The position numbers and the translations under genes are program-made. Positions 8,788 through 19,241 of a stretch of 38,069 bases of DNA are shown in pieces. The stretch is from contig KZ111183.1 of the NCBI GenBank assembly GCA_002077045.2, forward strand, positions 164,050 through 202,118, written 5' to 3'. Every line of letters starts with the position of its first letter. Position 1 is the first letter of the stretch. Origin of the DNA: Rachicladosporium sp. CCFEE 5018 (Eukaryota; Ascomycota; Dothideomycetes; Cladosporiales; Cladosporiaceae). The notes under the pieces were generated by a model, which did no database searches, was not told where the DNA came from, and was given only the letters and a program-made list of their open reading frames with translations.

Positions 8788-10418
8788 CTACCTACCACTA
8801 TGCCTCATCATCTCCGCAATGTACTCATCCGCGCCCTCGACCTCCTCCGCCGGATCCTCCCAACCCCACTTCACAAGCCTGTTGCCTACACATGCCTGCA
8901 GATATTCTGCTCCAACATCGTCTTCTCTCCATGCTAGCTGAGTGACTTGTGCTGCTCTATGCCCAGGTAGATCAAGTGCCGTCAGCTCTCTGCCCGTTCG
9001 GAGAGAGAACAGCTGAACTTTGTTGTCCGCTCCTATCTTCGTAGCTGCGGCTACGAGACCTCTGAGAGAGATAGACATCGTGAGCGTCGTATTCTCATGT
9101 AACACTGGGAAGGACACGAGAGCGTTTCCTGCTTTATTCGGCCGGAAGCGAGTGTCGTATAGGCTTATTCGGCGGTTTGACGAAATCAATAATTGAGTGC
9201 CTCCACTTCGCGGTACCGTCTGTAATGCAGTGATCTGTGCGCCGTGACTGAAGCGGTCACGCTTGTTGTCTAAGGTGCGAGTATCCCACAAGAGTACAGT
9301 TTTGCCCGTACCTGCGGCTATGGTGCTTGCGTCAAGCCAATCCACCGAGCGAGTCTCTGCTAAGTCGGTAAGAGAATCTCCTTGATCATGTTCCATACAC
9401 GGTAGGTTTGTGACGCTCCGTGTAGCAGCAATGGCTATAGAAGCCGCATTGAGAGGGTTGATAACACACTGCCACAATGGATCGCCTTCGGGATTGATCG
9501 TGCTGATTCGGGCGGCTGCATGAGATTGAGTGGTTTCCACATAGACATTATCTCTCGCATGGTCCGTCAGGAACACCACCAGTTTCGGGTCTCTCGCAGG
9601 CCAGACAGATGTCGATGTTATACGCTGAGCTCCCAGAAACGACCATAAGCCGGTCTCGAGCGGCCCCGGACAAACACGAGAGTTGAGCCAGATACTGGTA
9701 GGGTCGAGCCGTCCTGAGATGTTCCATGGACTCTCGTATAGCGCCACATTCGATCCGTACCCAAGTGCGGCATATGCACCATTGTGCGTCGGATGTACTG
9801 CAAACAAAGAAGGGACCTGTATCTGAACGTCCTGTCGCGTCAAGTGCGATACGTGAGTTTCGTCTGCGTTCGCCTGACACGGCCCAGTGCCTACTTCGCG
9901 CGCTAAACGTCCCCCATAGGTGGCATTGCTCATAACTTTCGATCGTTGAATCGTTTGCGCGGCTTGCTTTGTCCGAAATTGATGATCGAGCTTACGCTTC
10001 TTGATGGCGTCTTGTTCATGCTTGACATTGCTTTTGGAGTATCTCGCGTTCGACGGTACCGCAGCGTCTGCCTGGATTTTGAAGTACTTCCGCTTTTCTT
10101 CATCTGCTCGAGTATACGCATCAGTATTCTCTCCTGATTCGCCTGGACGTTCTTGTGCTGCTTTCTGTCTGGTTGCGGTTGCGGAGCAAAACTAGCACTT
10201 CAACGAAGAATTATCTTTCTGCGCATGTTGTAGAGCCATTCTCGCCTGAATCTCGAGAACCAAGCGGCAGTCCCACGCGCTCATAAGACGCAGCAGAAAG
10301 ATGCTCAGGAATGGATTAAATTGTAAGAGAGAGTATAGACCACCAGGGGCAGCTGTGATGTACTTGCGCCCACGTATGACTTACCGTAGTAGTAGCCTGG
10401 AAGACTGCTCACGTTCAT
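8788..10418 (-). CDS. DCAF4/WDR21-like WD40 repeat protein
   Basis: Two exons, 10418-10385 and 10103-8788, give 449 residues across an unusually long 281-bp intron (GTAAGT...GAGCAG with a TACTGAT branch point). Exon 1 encodes only MNVSSLPGYYY plus one base. Splicing restores PGYYYDEEKRKYFKIQ, the N-terminal signature of DCAF4-type WD40 proteins (PGFYYD...RYFKI). It is followed by a basic region (KKRK) and then about seven degenerate WD40 blades; LLWDTRTL and ISLYDTRF are visible blade ends, and the C-terminus closes with VKWGWED. DCAF4-type proteins are candidate substrate receptors of CUL4-DDB1 ubiquitin ligases, and the DTR motifs resemble the DxR DDB1-binding box. The first in-frame ATG inside exon 2 would omit the conserved N-terminal signature, which is why the upstream exon is needed. 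Divergent from the SelO gene. Confidence 0.8.
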
Positions 10419-10741
10419 ACTGACCAGACACAGTCACTTCGAAGTCTACGAACATTGTCGAGATCGGTGGCTGGACAGGTCCACGATGTGCATAGGCGTT
10501 GACATACGATCTCTTGGGCAAGAACGAACTACACTGAAGTTTGTGCTTGGCATGATGACTAAGATTGACGATCGAGCACTTCTCGAGAAGGCATGAGAGC
10601 CGAGGCGGCATCGTCATGGTCTTACTGTTGTCTATCAGCATTAGCGAACCCACAGGAAGTCTGGTTAATCGCGACTAATAGGTAAACACATCCAGCCTTC
10701 ACTTTCATCACCACTACCTCCTGTGCTCCTTTCGTCTGTCG
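10419..10741. promoter_or_regulatory. Divergent promoter region (DCAF4-like / SelO)
   Basis: 323 bp separate the two start codons. No TATA box or clear regulator site stands out; the region must contain both promoters. Short open frames here are not supported as genes. Confidence 0.45.
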
Positions 10742-12691
10742 ATGATCTCGCATTTGCGGACTCGTCCGAACATCATTCGCCACCGAATAGCACAAATGAC
10801 TTCCCACCTGAGCAGCAATGGCAGCAATGGGACTGCAGCTCACAGTGCTCAGACATTCGCCATCCGCGCTCTACCTAAGAGTAACACCTTCACGAGCAAT
10901 CTCCCGCCTGACGATCTCTATCCGACGCCACAGTCATCCCACAGCGCGGAGCGACAGAAGCTAGGTCCGCGACTGGTGAAGAGTGCAGCCTATACATACG
11001 TTCGCCCAGATCCATTCCCGAAAAGCGAACTCATCGGAGTCTCGAAAGCAGCACTACACGATCTTGCCATCGACCAGGCTTCAGTCGAGACGGACGACTT
11101 CAAAGACACAGTTTCTGGTCGAGGTATCATCACATTGAATCCCGGTACCGAGCCGAAAGACGACGACATCTACCCTTGGGCCCAATGTTATGGTGGCTAC
11201 CAGTTCGGCTCTTGGGCCGGCCAGCTCGGGGATGGCAGAGCGATCTCGCTTTTCGAGACCACGAATCCATCGACGAGTACTCGTTACGAGGTTCAGCTCA
11301 AAGGCGCTGGCAAGACGCCCTACTCTCGCTTCGCAGATGGTCGCGCTGTCCTTCGCAGTAGCATCCGCGAGTTCGTCGTCAGCGAAGCATTGCACGCTCT
11401 CAAGATTCCCACGACCCGCGCACTTTCATTGACAGTCGCACCTGAGGCCAGAGTCAGGCGAGAGACTGTCGAGCCGGGAGCGATTGTGGCACGCTTCGCG
11501 CAGTCTTGGCTTAGACTGGGGACGTTCGACCTCGCTCGATCTCGTGGAGACAGGGACTTGGTACGCAAGCTAGCAGACTATGCCGCTGTTCACATCTTCG
11601 GCGGCTGGAACCAGCTTCCTGGCAGTTCCAAGTCCAAGGAAGACGCAGATGTACTCTCGTCTGCTCCCGGTCTGCCGAAAGATCATCTTGAAGGTTCAGG
11701 GGAGCATCAACAAAACCGCTACGCGCGCCTCTACCGCCATGTAGCCTGCCTCAATGCTCGCATGGTAGCCAGCTGGCAAGCATACGCATTCACCAACGGC
11801 GTGCTGAACACAGACAACACGTCCATCATGGGCCTCTCAATCGACTTTGGCCCCTTCGCCTTCCTTGACAACTTCGACCCGAACTACACACCCAATCACG
11901 ATGACCATTCAAATCGATACGCATACAAAAACCAGCCAAGCATCATCTGGTGGAACTTGGTACGGCTTGGGGAAGCATTGGGCGAGCTGATCGGTGCAGG
12001 CGACCGCGTCGATGATCCAGAGTTCGTGGAGAAAGGTGTGAGGGAGGACTTCGCGCCCGAGCTTATCAAGCGAGCTGAAACTCTGATTGATGCAACGGGC
12101 GAAGAGTATCGCGGCGTCTTTATGGCTGAGTACAAGCGGCTGATGACCCTTCGACTGGGGCTCAAGACAAGCACGGAAGGGGACTTCAAAGAGTTGTATT
12201 CTGAGCTGTTGGATACTCTGGAGGCGTTGGAGCTAGACTTCAACCACACATTCCGCCGACTGTCATCACTCACCATCGGGCAACTTGACTCCGAAGACAA
12301 GCGAAAGGACATCGCGAGCCTGTTCTTCCACCACGAAGGTCTCTCGTCTCTCGCTGGCGATGAGCAAGCAGCACGAACGCGTATCGCGAATTGGCTTGGC
12401 AAGTATCGGGAACGCGCTGCCGAAGACTGGGGCACCGAGTCTGCCGCGGAAGAAGAGCGACTTGCCGCCATGAAAGCAGTGAACCCCAAATTCGTTCCCC
12501 GGTCCTGGGTGCTGGACGAGATCATTGAGCGTGTGGAGAAGAAAGGCGAGCGAGAAGTACTGGAACGGGTGATGGAGATGGCGCTGAACCCCTTTGCTGA
12601 GTCCTGGGGCGGAGATGCAGCGGAAGAGGATCGATGGTGCGGCGATGTGCCGAGGTATCAGAGGGCGATGCAGTGCTCATGCAGTTCCTGA
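10742..12691 (+). CDS. FMP40: SelO-family protein adenylyltransferase (pseudokinase), mitochondrial
   Basis: A single exon of 649 residues. The N-terminus (MISHLRTRPNIIRHRI) is Arg-rich and lacks acids, fitting mitochondrial import. The SelO/YdiU core is complete: YAQ/GG-type nucleotide loop region (WAQCYGGYQFGSWAGQLGDG), the ATP-binding Lys in VQLKGAGKTPYSR (about residue 184), REFVVSEAL, the catalytic NTDN (about 357) and the metal-binding Asp of IDFGPF (about 368). SelO proteins transfer AMP to Ser/Thr/Tyr of mitochondrial proteins and act in redox stress responses (yeast Fmp40). The protein ends CSCSS. In vertebrate SelO the antepenultimate residue is selenocysteine, and here it is cysteine, as expected in fungi without Sec insertion. 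The start is the first ATG; one at 10796 is also possible but would remove much of the targeting sequence. Confidence 0.95.
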   Translation: MISHLRTRPNIIRHRIAQMTSHLSSNGSNGTAAHSAQTFAIRALPKSNTFTSNLPPDDLYPTPQSSHSAERQKLGPRLVKSAAYTYVRPDPFPKSELIGVSKAALHDLAIDQASVETDDFKDTVSGRGIITLNPGTEPKDDDIYPWAQCYGGYQFGSWAGQLGDGRAISLFETTNPSTSTRYEVQLKGAGKTPYSRFADGRAVLRSSIREFVVSEALHALKIPTTRALSLTVAPEARVRRETVEPGAIVARFAQSWLRLGTFDLARSRGDRDLVRKLADYAAVHIFGGWNQLPGSSKSKEDADVLSSAPGLPKDHLEGSGEHQQNRYARLYRHVACLNARMVASWQAYAFTNGVLNTDNTSIMGLSIDFGPFAFLDNFDPNYTPNHDDHSNRYAYKNQPSIIWWNLVRLGEALGELIGAGDRVDDPEFVEKGVREDFAPELIKRAETLIDATGEEYRGVFMAEYKRLMTLRLGLKTSTEGDFKELYSELLDTLEALELDFNHTFRRLSSLTIGQLDSEDKRKDIASLFFHHEGLSSLAGDEQAARTRIANWLGKYRERAAEDWGTESAAEEERLAAMKAVNPKFVPRSWVLDEIIERVEKKGEREVLERVMEMALNPFAESWGGDAAEEDRWCGDVPRYQRAMQCSCSS

Positions 12692-14138
12692 TCGAATACC
12701 AGCCACGCGTTCGCATCGCATACTGCTGCGATGATCCCAGGCGACTATCGGACTTCCAAGTCCGTTGCCATGTTGTCATGCGATCAATCTACCTCACTTG
12801 ATCATTCCACGATCATCGGCCAGGAGGTGCGCTGCGCTGAAGCAGTCAGCAGGCGCTCGATACGACAATTGTCGTGCACGAGGATCGACTTCATGCGAGC
12901 CGATACACTCTGCGCAACCGCATTTCAACGGATACATTTCACTCATGCGTGCAGAGATTTGAGATAAGCCTCGTCTTCACCCCTCGAGAGATGCGATTCT
13001 GGGTCTTCCGGATGAGCCCTCTGCGCTTCTATCACGCCGTCGAAGTGTCCTTCGGACTTGCAAGCGTGTGAGCTCGCCGAATAAACTGCTAGTAGCCAAT
13101 GCTACTACCATGCGTACCGTTAGTGTCATGATTCAGTTGCAGTGCACCTGAGAGAGCGTGCTATTGAGTACTTACGGTACACTCGTCACGCCAGCGAGCG
13201 ACCTTCAGCCATACATCCTGAAGGCTCTCTCCACAGACTGAAGGCCGCTTCTGCTGCTGCCACGCGCACCGTGGCTGTCCCGACATACCTGCTGCTCCTT
13301 TGAGAAAGCCTTCTACTGAGCACTCCCGGCACACTCGTCAGCCCAGCAGGAGAGTCACGACCTTACAGGCGTGACGATCCTCTCTACCGTCTAGAAGCTG
13401 CTCATGCTACTATCATGCGCACCGCGGCTACCTTGATGTACTTACCGCTACTTCGATCGAGCGTCCTGTTGCGCACTGTTGACGCACCCAACACGCCACT
13501 GGACGGCTTTGGGTCCTACGAGCATGCGCATCATCATTCTCTCAACTATCTCAGAGCTGTTTATGCTGCTACCATGCGCACCGTCACTGTCATTATTCCG
13601 TATGCTGCCACTCTGAGAGGGCGTTCTTGGGCGCACATTCGGTACGCCACCAGAAGCTCCTCAGTGTGGAGAGCCTAATCATGTCTGCTCTCTCAGCAAT
13701 CTGAGGACTGACCATGCTACTATCATGCGCACTGCATGTGTTATTATGCACCTGCGGTGCTTTCGAGAGAGCGGGCCATTGCGAATTACACAGCTCGCAG
13801 CGCACCATGTCTCTCAGTTATGCTTTGGCTAGATGATTGAATGTTGCAGTGCACCTGATAGATGCTCAAGCAACGAGTGTTCGCCATAGAGAGTGTACGA
13901 TACATTAGACATGAGAAACATATCACAACACAGCTCTGCCCTCTCACCGAAGTGAAGTCCTCGTATCGACACTCGCAGCGCACATGATATTGCCACATGC
14001 CACTTGACGGTTCCACGGAGAAATGTCTCAAGACTCATAGGTATCATACAACTATCTCAACCTCGCCCGACTGATTCTCCCCCTCAATCTCCCCCAAACA
14101 ACGCTCCGCGTACCCCTCGCCTTTGTCCAATTGCCATG
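12692..14138. other. Intergenic region without genes
   Basis: 1.45 kb between SelO and the DUF3684 gene. No coding-like frame is seen. Its middle contains a decayed tandem repeat of about 152 bp, described separately. The 3' ends of two convergent transcription units must lie here. Confidence 0.6.
13101..13850 (+). repeat. Degenerate tandem repeat, period about 152 bp, five units
   Basis: The core GCT[A/G]CT[A/G][C/T]CA[T/C]GCG[T/C]AC[C/T]G recurs at 13101, 13253, 13405, 13565 and 13716, i.e. at spacings of 152, 152, 160 and 151 bp. Flanking blocks also recur in each unit: a GAGAGAGCG-like block with a TTG[C/A]G or ACTTACGG segment, then CACTCGTCACGCCA-like sequence before the next CTCTC-rich spacer. 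Units are considerably diverged, so the array is old. It has no coding capacity and no similarity to a known mobile element that I can recognise. The boundaries are approximate. Confidence 0.7.
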
Positions 14139-17100
14139 CTATTGCAACACCTCCACCAGCCGTCCCATATACTCCGTCATAAAGCTCTCCGTATGAAAAC
14201 TATGCGCCTGCCCATGCTCATGCACAAGATTATGCGCCAACTCGTGACAAAGCGTCACAAACCAGTAGACAAGCGCATTGTCCATCTGGCCCCCTTCGAA
14301 TACCCTAAGGATGCAGAATATCGATTGACGGGAGTTGAAGGCTATGCCGGAGCCGCGCGCGTCGTGGTAGATGTTCAGACTTGCTTCGGGGAGTGTGAAG
14401 ATTTGGCATAGGATACGGAGGAGTCGTGAGAACGCTTCGATCGAGTCGCGATGGCTGGCGATGAAGGTTTCTTTACTTGGCGTTGAGCGCGACACGAAGA
14501 CGCCCATGTTTAGTCCTGGACAAGGCAGCCTCACGATGTCCGTAGCAGGCGTCGAATCACAGTACGTCGGCGTCTCGGTCGCCAGATCCTTCGTCGTTGC
14601 CGGCGTAGCCAATGCTGAGCTATCAAACGGCCTTGTAGCAGCTATAGCATCCTTCAAGACCTTCTTCTCCGTGGAAGGTGATGGGTTGGAAGTGGCGTTA
14701 TGCTGAGGGCCGTTGAAGCCGAGTTGCCGGGTGAGGTTGCCGAAGAGAGACTTTGAGGGTTTGAGAGAGGGCGTTAGGCGGGTGAGTTGATTGTTGTTGT
14801 CGGGTGGCAAGCTTGGTGGAGGCGACTCGTTGAAGGCGCCTGGTATCCGTGCCTGTTGACTAGGCGGAGGTGTAGGTGGAGCTGTGAGTGGTAGCTGCCG
14901 CTGTTGTTGTCCCTTCGTGCCGTTCGACAAGGCCATTGTCTGCTCGACGCTTCTTTGCTCCACATCGCGTTTCTGCCGTTCGCTCTCCGCAATCCTTGTC
15001 TCCGCAGCCTTGGCCCTCAATATCCGATCAACATTATACCCCTTCCTCTTCAGTCTGCCCAGATCACTCTCCATCAATATCTCCAGAGCCAGATAATCCT
15101 GCTGCCTTGGTCTCTTCAATAACAGAGGCATCAACGCCCTGCTGACTTCGTACAAGTCACAGCGGGAGGTGACAAAGAGCGTTGCATCTCTCTTGCTCTC
15201 TCTATGCAAAGCCGCGCTTCGCTTCTCCATGAACTGCATCTTATAGCCTTTCAGTCGTCGAGTCACCTGTAGGAACTCGGTGGCTTTGACTTTCATGTTC
15301 TGCTCGAGCCATCGCGCGTCATGTCGTATTTGGTCTTCAGTCTGATCATGCAAGAACAACCGACAACGTTCCACGATCAACTTCTCTAATCGCTGCGCAG
15401 TACTTTGATCACGGAGAAGCTGCCCCATTCGTTGTTCGTCTTGCACTAGCTTACTGAGGTAAGGCGTTTCCAACGCTGCATAGAGGCCCTCCAACGTCTC
15501 TTCTTGTGGTGCAGCAACAAGGTCTGATTGGAACAGTCGATACGTCGCGAAGTCATCGACGATCACCATTGTCGGGGCACTGCAAAGGGAGTACTCCTTG
15601 ATCGTTGTTTCCTCGTCATCGAGATCACGAAGCTTCTCGTTGTCGTTAGTGGGCGACACTTTGACCACCTCTTTGACAGCCAAAAAACAAGGCGCACTTC
15701 GTAGTTGCGACCAGATAGCCTTGTCCTTCTTGAGAACAACGGCATTCTCCGCGACTCGTCGAAGCAACGACAGATACTTGTCGGTCCCGAGGGTCTGAAG
15801 CAGGCGGCCTGGCTGCTTTATAAGCAGCTGAGCTATCTCCGTTGCACTCGGTTCGTGGGTGCTGCCGATACGGAGTAAGAATGCGTTAGCCTCAGCCCCG
15901 AAATCGACAAAGTCGAGAATATCCCCGTAATTTGTAGCGTCACCGAGGTAGACACTCCTCGGAGCTACGAAGCGAACACTACCATGTTTCTCATGGTTCA
16001 TGATGGGGACGATAGGGGCAGTTCCGAGACGCTCGGCCAGATTACCGGATGGACCTATCTCGTTGAGACGGCCAGCGAAGTAGCCGAAAAGGGTCTTCGC
16101 CTGCATGATATCTAGCGGAGGCGCTTTCACAAGTCGTTCGGCGGCTATATCGATAAGCGGATGCATCGCGACGCCAAACATAGCATGCTGGGATTGCAGA
16201 TCCTCCCGCAGCACGCGGAAGCGCAGGATTGCGGCTTTTGGATCGGCGTAGCATTGATTCGGCTTTGCGATGAGATTACTATTCTCGCCTGGAAACGGCA
16301 GGACGGGGAGGAAGGCTCTGTCTATCGTTGCCATGGGGTACTTATTATATCCATGGTGGAAGCAATTGACCACGAAGTACTGTAGCGCGGCCTGCTGAAG
16401 GTCGCTACCCATTGGCGCGCGGTTGAGAATGTCGACCAGAGCTGGTACATCTGGGTAGGGACGGAGGCCGAGCGTCTTAAGGAATCGGCCTTCGGGGCTC
16501 TGCTGGCGGAAGAGGCCGGGCCAGTGGAGGATGGGCAGACCAAGCCGGCGGATGGCGTCGTTGGGTTCGTAGAGGTCGGAGAGGCGGTAGAGCTTGCTCT
16601 TGTTGGGTTGATCGCCCGAGCGGGCCTCAGCAGTGCAGATTGGCGTATCGCGAAGTCTCTTGATGTCCTCTGCGGGGATATCGTCTTTGACGCTCACTAG
16701 ATACTTGATGAGATCGACATGGCTCGACGACTTCCCCTCATCGTCCGCCGACTTTCCGACAGACTTGGCCATCAAACGGTCGAAGACTACGTTGAGCTCC
16801 ACTGTCTTCCGCACACCCAGCGCGAAGAGGAACTTTTCCTTTACAGCCTGTAGCCCAACGATCGTGGGCAGATCATCGAAAACTTTGACACTCGCGAAGT
16901 ACGCCTGCGGCGGTCTGCGCATGCCGGACTTGGTGGGGACCACGGTCAGCGGCACAAGTAGCTCGATCACCGTCTGCTTAGAGCTCTGACTCAGCGACTC
17001 CCAAGCCTTGCTGATCACAGGCAGCACTTGCGATGCGACCGCAGGCGTGGAGTCGATGGTCTGTCCAGCTCCGAAACCTTGGCCTCGGCTCTCGATAATC

Positions 17101-19241
17101 CATCGCAACCAGGGCACGATCTGTAGCTCCTCCCAGCCAAGTGACGACAATTGGATGAGCGACAGACCTTTCGTGAGTCGGAATGGCATGGTTTGTGGTG
17201 GTGTGGGCAGCTCTGCGGGGATCTTCGAGGTGTTGACATAGGTCTGTATCTGTCCAAGCTGGATGACCGGACTTGACGACAGGCCGACGAACTGTTCGTC
17301 CAGGCCAGCCACTGTGCCATCGAAGAGTGTCTGCACGGCCGAAGCGTCCATCTCCTGCCTGCTGACTTTGCCACACGCCCATTTGAGCAGCTCAGCAACT
17401 TGCTTCTCGGTAAGCGCCTGAGCTTCGAGCTCTTTCTTGATGTCGCTGGTGGTGATGTCGGAGAGCAATCCATAGTCGCGCAGCTTCGCCAAGAAGTCAG
17501 GCGCCTGCTGCATGATCTCTTCGGGCACGACAGGGATGCCGTCGACGAAGCTGAGATCTTCTGTTGCGATGCGTACTTGCTGGCTCGGGAGAATGCCGCG
17601 AGTACTCAGCACCTCTATCGAAGCCTGCCAGGCTTGCTTGTTACAGGTCCAGAAGGCCTCCTCAATGTACTGTCCGACACGGACGTTCGGCGTAGACTCG
17701 TCGTATGTGTACTGCTTGAAAGCATGAATGGCCGCGGGCATCACTGTAGCGATGTCTGCAGCGTTCACTTTCGTCCGCTTGTCCACGCTCATTTGCCTCT
17801 GAAGCTTAGCACTCAGCTCTTGCATGTCGCCCGTGTACGCTATCCGGCATGCGATGCCCGCCACTCGGAGCATCTCAATGTTCCAGTCCCTCACGTAGCG
17901 CGCATTCAGATCTATGCTTTCACGCTCCACCGTGGGAATCACTGAGGGCGCTGAGATGTGTGCCAGTAGACCTGTCGTCTGAGCAGTGGGGAAGCCGATG
18001 AAGATCTTGCCGTTCTTAGTGGGCAGCACTGAGGCGAAGATGTCGCTCGCTTTCGAAGAGCCCGCTCCGGACATGGTGGAAAGTGAGGCTGAGGTCTCAT
18101 CATAGGAGGAAGTGAGTATAGCGATACGGGTATGCTTCGGAGGCGGTTTCTTGGTGGCGCGCTCAAGCTCTGCAGCTAGAGACTTACTCACCGACGTCTG
18201 CACGCTGACTGTGCTAATTCGAAGGAATACAGTAGCATGACTGAGACCAGTGAGGTCCTCGGCGATGGCCAATTGTAGAAGGTCTTCTTCTTTCTGGGCC
18301 CGTTTCGTGGCTGCACTTGCCGAGTTCACTCCGCCGGTGATCTTGCTGAACCAGCCGCGCAGAGAGGTTGCGGCGTTATCAGCTGACGGAGGTATTGGCA
18401 GGGCATCAGATGCGGAGGGAAGCTGTCGATTCCAGCCAACGACATTCATCCACTGCGCATCAATCTGTGCATTTTGGTACTCCACGCCAGTGATCTTCAT
18501 CAGACCATCTTTCGTCTTAGGATTGACGTCTTTCGGGACGCTGACCTCGACTCCTGGCGCCATCTTCTTCGTAAGCTTGAGTACATTCCATTCATCCAGG
18601 TAGAGCTTGATTGACTCTAGGCCTACGAACGTAAGACTGGTGGCCAAAAATTGACATAAGCTCAGCAGCGAGGGGACTGGTGTGGACGAGCTCCGGTAGT
18701 CGAGCACGAATGTAGTGTCCTTGCCCGCTTGCCCTGTAGGTGCCTTCACTCTCCGTGTGAACAAACTATCCTTCTTCCAGTAGAATGCCATCGACTGGTC
18801 GCCTGATGTGACAAATGGTGACTCGCAGTCCGCAAAGACCGAGTAAAACCCAACACCAAATGCGCCGATCTTGGTCTCATCTGGATTGCCCTCTGCTATG
18901 CGCTTCAGCCTTTGCCAATCCGTCTCCTTGAACGGGTCGCCATTATTCGCGACGAGGAGAGTCTTGAGCGTGCTGTGGTGGAGGACATGCTTGAGGTCTC
19001 GCGAGGGAGGGCTCGGCGAGGAAGAAGATGTGGATGCTGTCGTCTCGAAGCGGATGGTGACCTCGGTCGCCCGAGCATCGGCGGCGTTTTGAAGGAGCTC
19101 TCGTAGGGTCGTCCACTCGCCGGAGTATCGAGCAAGCACTTTGTCGATCAGGGCGCGTGTGTTGACTGTGACAGCCTCCTCGTCGTCCAGCGAGAGCAAG
19201 GTGTGTTCGCGTAGGCGGGCGTAGTCGGTAGAGGAAGACAT
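14139..19241 (-). CDS. Sacsin-like GHKL ATPase / DUF3684 protein
   Basis: A single uninterrupted exon of 1700 residues. The N-terminus has a GHKL (HSP90-type) ATP-binding fold: ELLQNAADA (E48, N52, D55), then NNGDPF and IGAFGVGFYSVF, the N-, G1- and G2-type boxes also used by HSP90, MORC and sacsin. The long central region corresponds to fungal DUF3684. Residues ~1375-1460 form a basic helical segment, followed by a Pro/Gln-rich disordered linker with polyPro runs. The last ~120 residues include HELAH (1666-1670) with further histidines downstream, an HExxH zinc-peptidase-like signature. The family is conserved across Pezizomycotina without an established role; a chaperone-like function is inferred from the sacsin-type ATPase. 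Start at 19241 is the first ATG and precedes the GHKL domain by the expected distance. Divergent from CSE1. Confidence 0.9.
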   Translation of the reverse strand: MSSSTDYARLREHTLLSLDDEEAVTVNTRALIDKVLARYSGEWTTLRELLQNAADARATEVTIRFETTASTSSSSPSPPSRDLKHVLHHSTLKTLLVANNGDPFKETDWQRLKRIAEGNPDETKIGAFGVGFYSVFADCESPFVTSGDQSMAFYWKKDSLFTRRVKAPTGQAGKDTTFVLDYRSSSTPVPSLLSLCQFLATSLTFVGLESIKLYLDEWNVLKLTKKMAPGVEVSVPKDVNPKTKDGLMKITGVEYQNAQIDAQWMNVVGWNRQLPSASDALPIPPSADNAATSLRGWFSKITGGVNSASAATKRAQKEEDLLQLAIAEDLTGLSHATVFLRISTVSVQTSVSKSLAAELERATKKPPPKHTRIAILTSSYDETSASLSTMSGAGSSKASDIFASVLPTKNGKIFIGFPTAQTTGLLAHISAPSVIPTVERESIDLNARYVRDWNIEMLRVAGIACRIAYTGDMQELSAKLQRQMSVDKRTKVNAADIATVMPAAIHAFKQYTYDESTPNVRVGQYIEEAFWTCNKQAWQASIEVLSTRGILPSQQVRIATEDLSFVDGIPVVPEEIMQQAPDFLAKLRDYGLLSDITTSDIKKELEAQALTEKQVAELLKWACGKVSRQEMDASAVQTLFDGTVAGLDEQFVGLSSSPVIQLGQIQTYVNTSKIPAELPTPPQTMPFRLTKGLSLIQLSSLGWEELQIVPWLRWIIESRGQGFGAGQTIDSTPAVASQVLPVISKAWESLSQSSKQTVIELLVPLTVVPTKSGMRRPPQAYFASVKVFDDLPTIVGLQAVKEKFLFALGVRKTVELNVVFDRLMAKSVGKSADDEGKSSSHVDLIKYLVSVKDDIPAEDIKRLRDTPICTAEARSGDQPNKSKLYRLSDLYEPNDAIRRLGLPILHWPGLFRQQSPEGRFLKTLGLRPYPDVPALVDILNRAPMGSDLQQAALQYFVVNCFHHGYNKYPMATIDRAFLPVLPFPGENSNLIAKPNQCYADPKAAILRFRVLREDLQSQHAMFGVAMHPLIDIAAERLVKAPPLDIMQAKTLFGYFAGRLNEIGPSGNLAERLGTAPIVPIMNHEKHGSVRFVAPRSVYLGDATNYGDILDFVDFGAEANAFLLRIGSTHEPSATEIAQLLIKQPGRLLQTLGTDKYLSLLRRVAENAVVLKKDKAIWSQLRSAPCFLAVKEVVKVSPTNDNEKLRDLDDEETTIKEYSLCSAPTMVIVDDFATYRLFQSDLVAAPQEETLEGLYAALETPYLSKLVQDEQRMGQLLRDQSTAQRLEKLIVERCRLFLHDQTEDQIRHDARWLEQNMKVKATEFLQVTRRLKGYKMQFMEKRSAALHRESKRDATLFVTSRCDLYEVSRALMPLLLKRPRQQDYLALEILMESDLGRLKRKGYNVDRILRAKAAETRIAESERQKRDVEQRSVEQTMALSNGTKGQQQRQLPLTAPPTPPPSQQARIPGAFNESPPPSLPPDNNNQLTRLTPSLKPSKSLFGNLTRQLGFNGPQHNATSNPSPSTEKKVLKDAIAATRPFDSSALATPATTKDLATETPTYCDSTPATDIVRLPCPGLNMGVFVSRSTPSKETFIASHRDSIEAFSRLLRILCQIFTLPEASLNIYHDARGSGIAFNSRQSIFCILRVFEGGQMDNALVYWFVTLCHELAHNLVHEHGQAHSFHTESFMTEYMGRLVEVLQ

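Noticed and set aside
12731..13808. Short frames inside the tandem-repeat interval
   Set aside because: They are produced by the repeat units and differ in frame between units.
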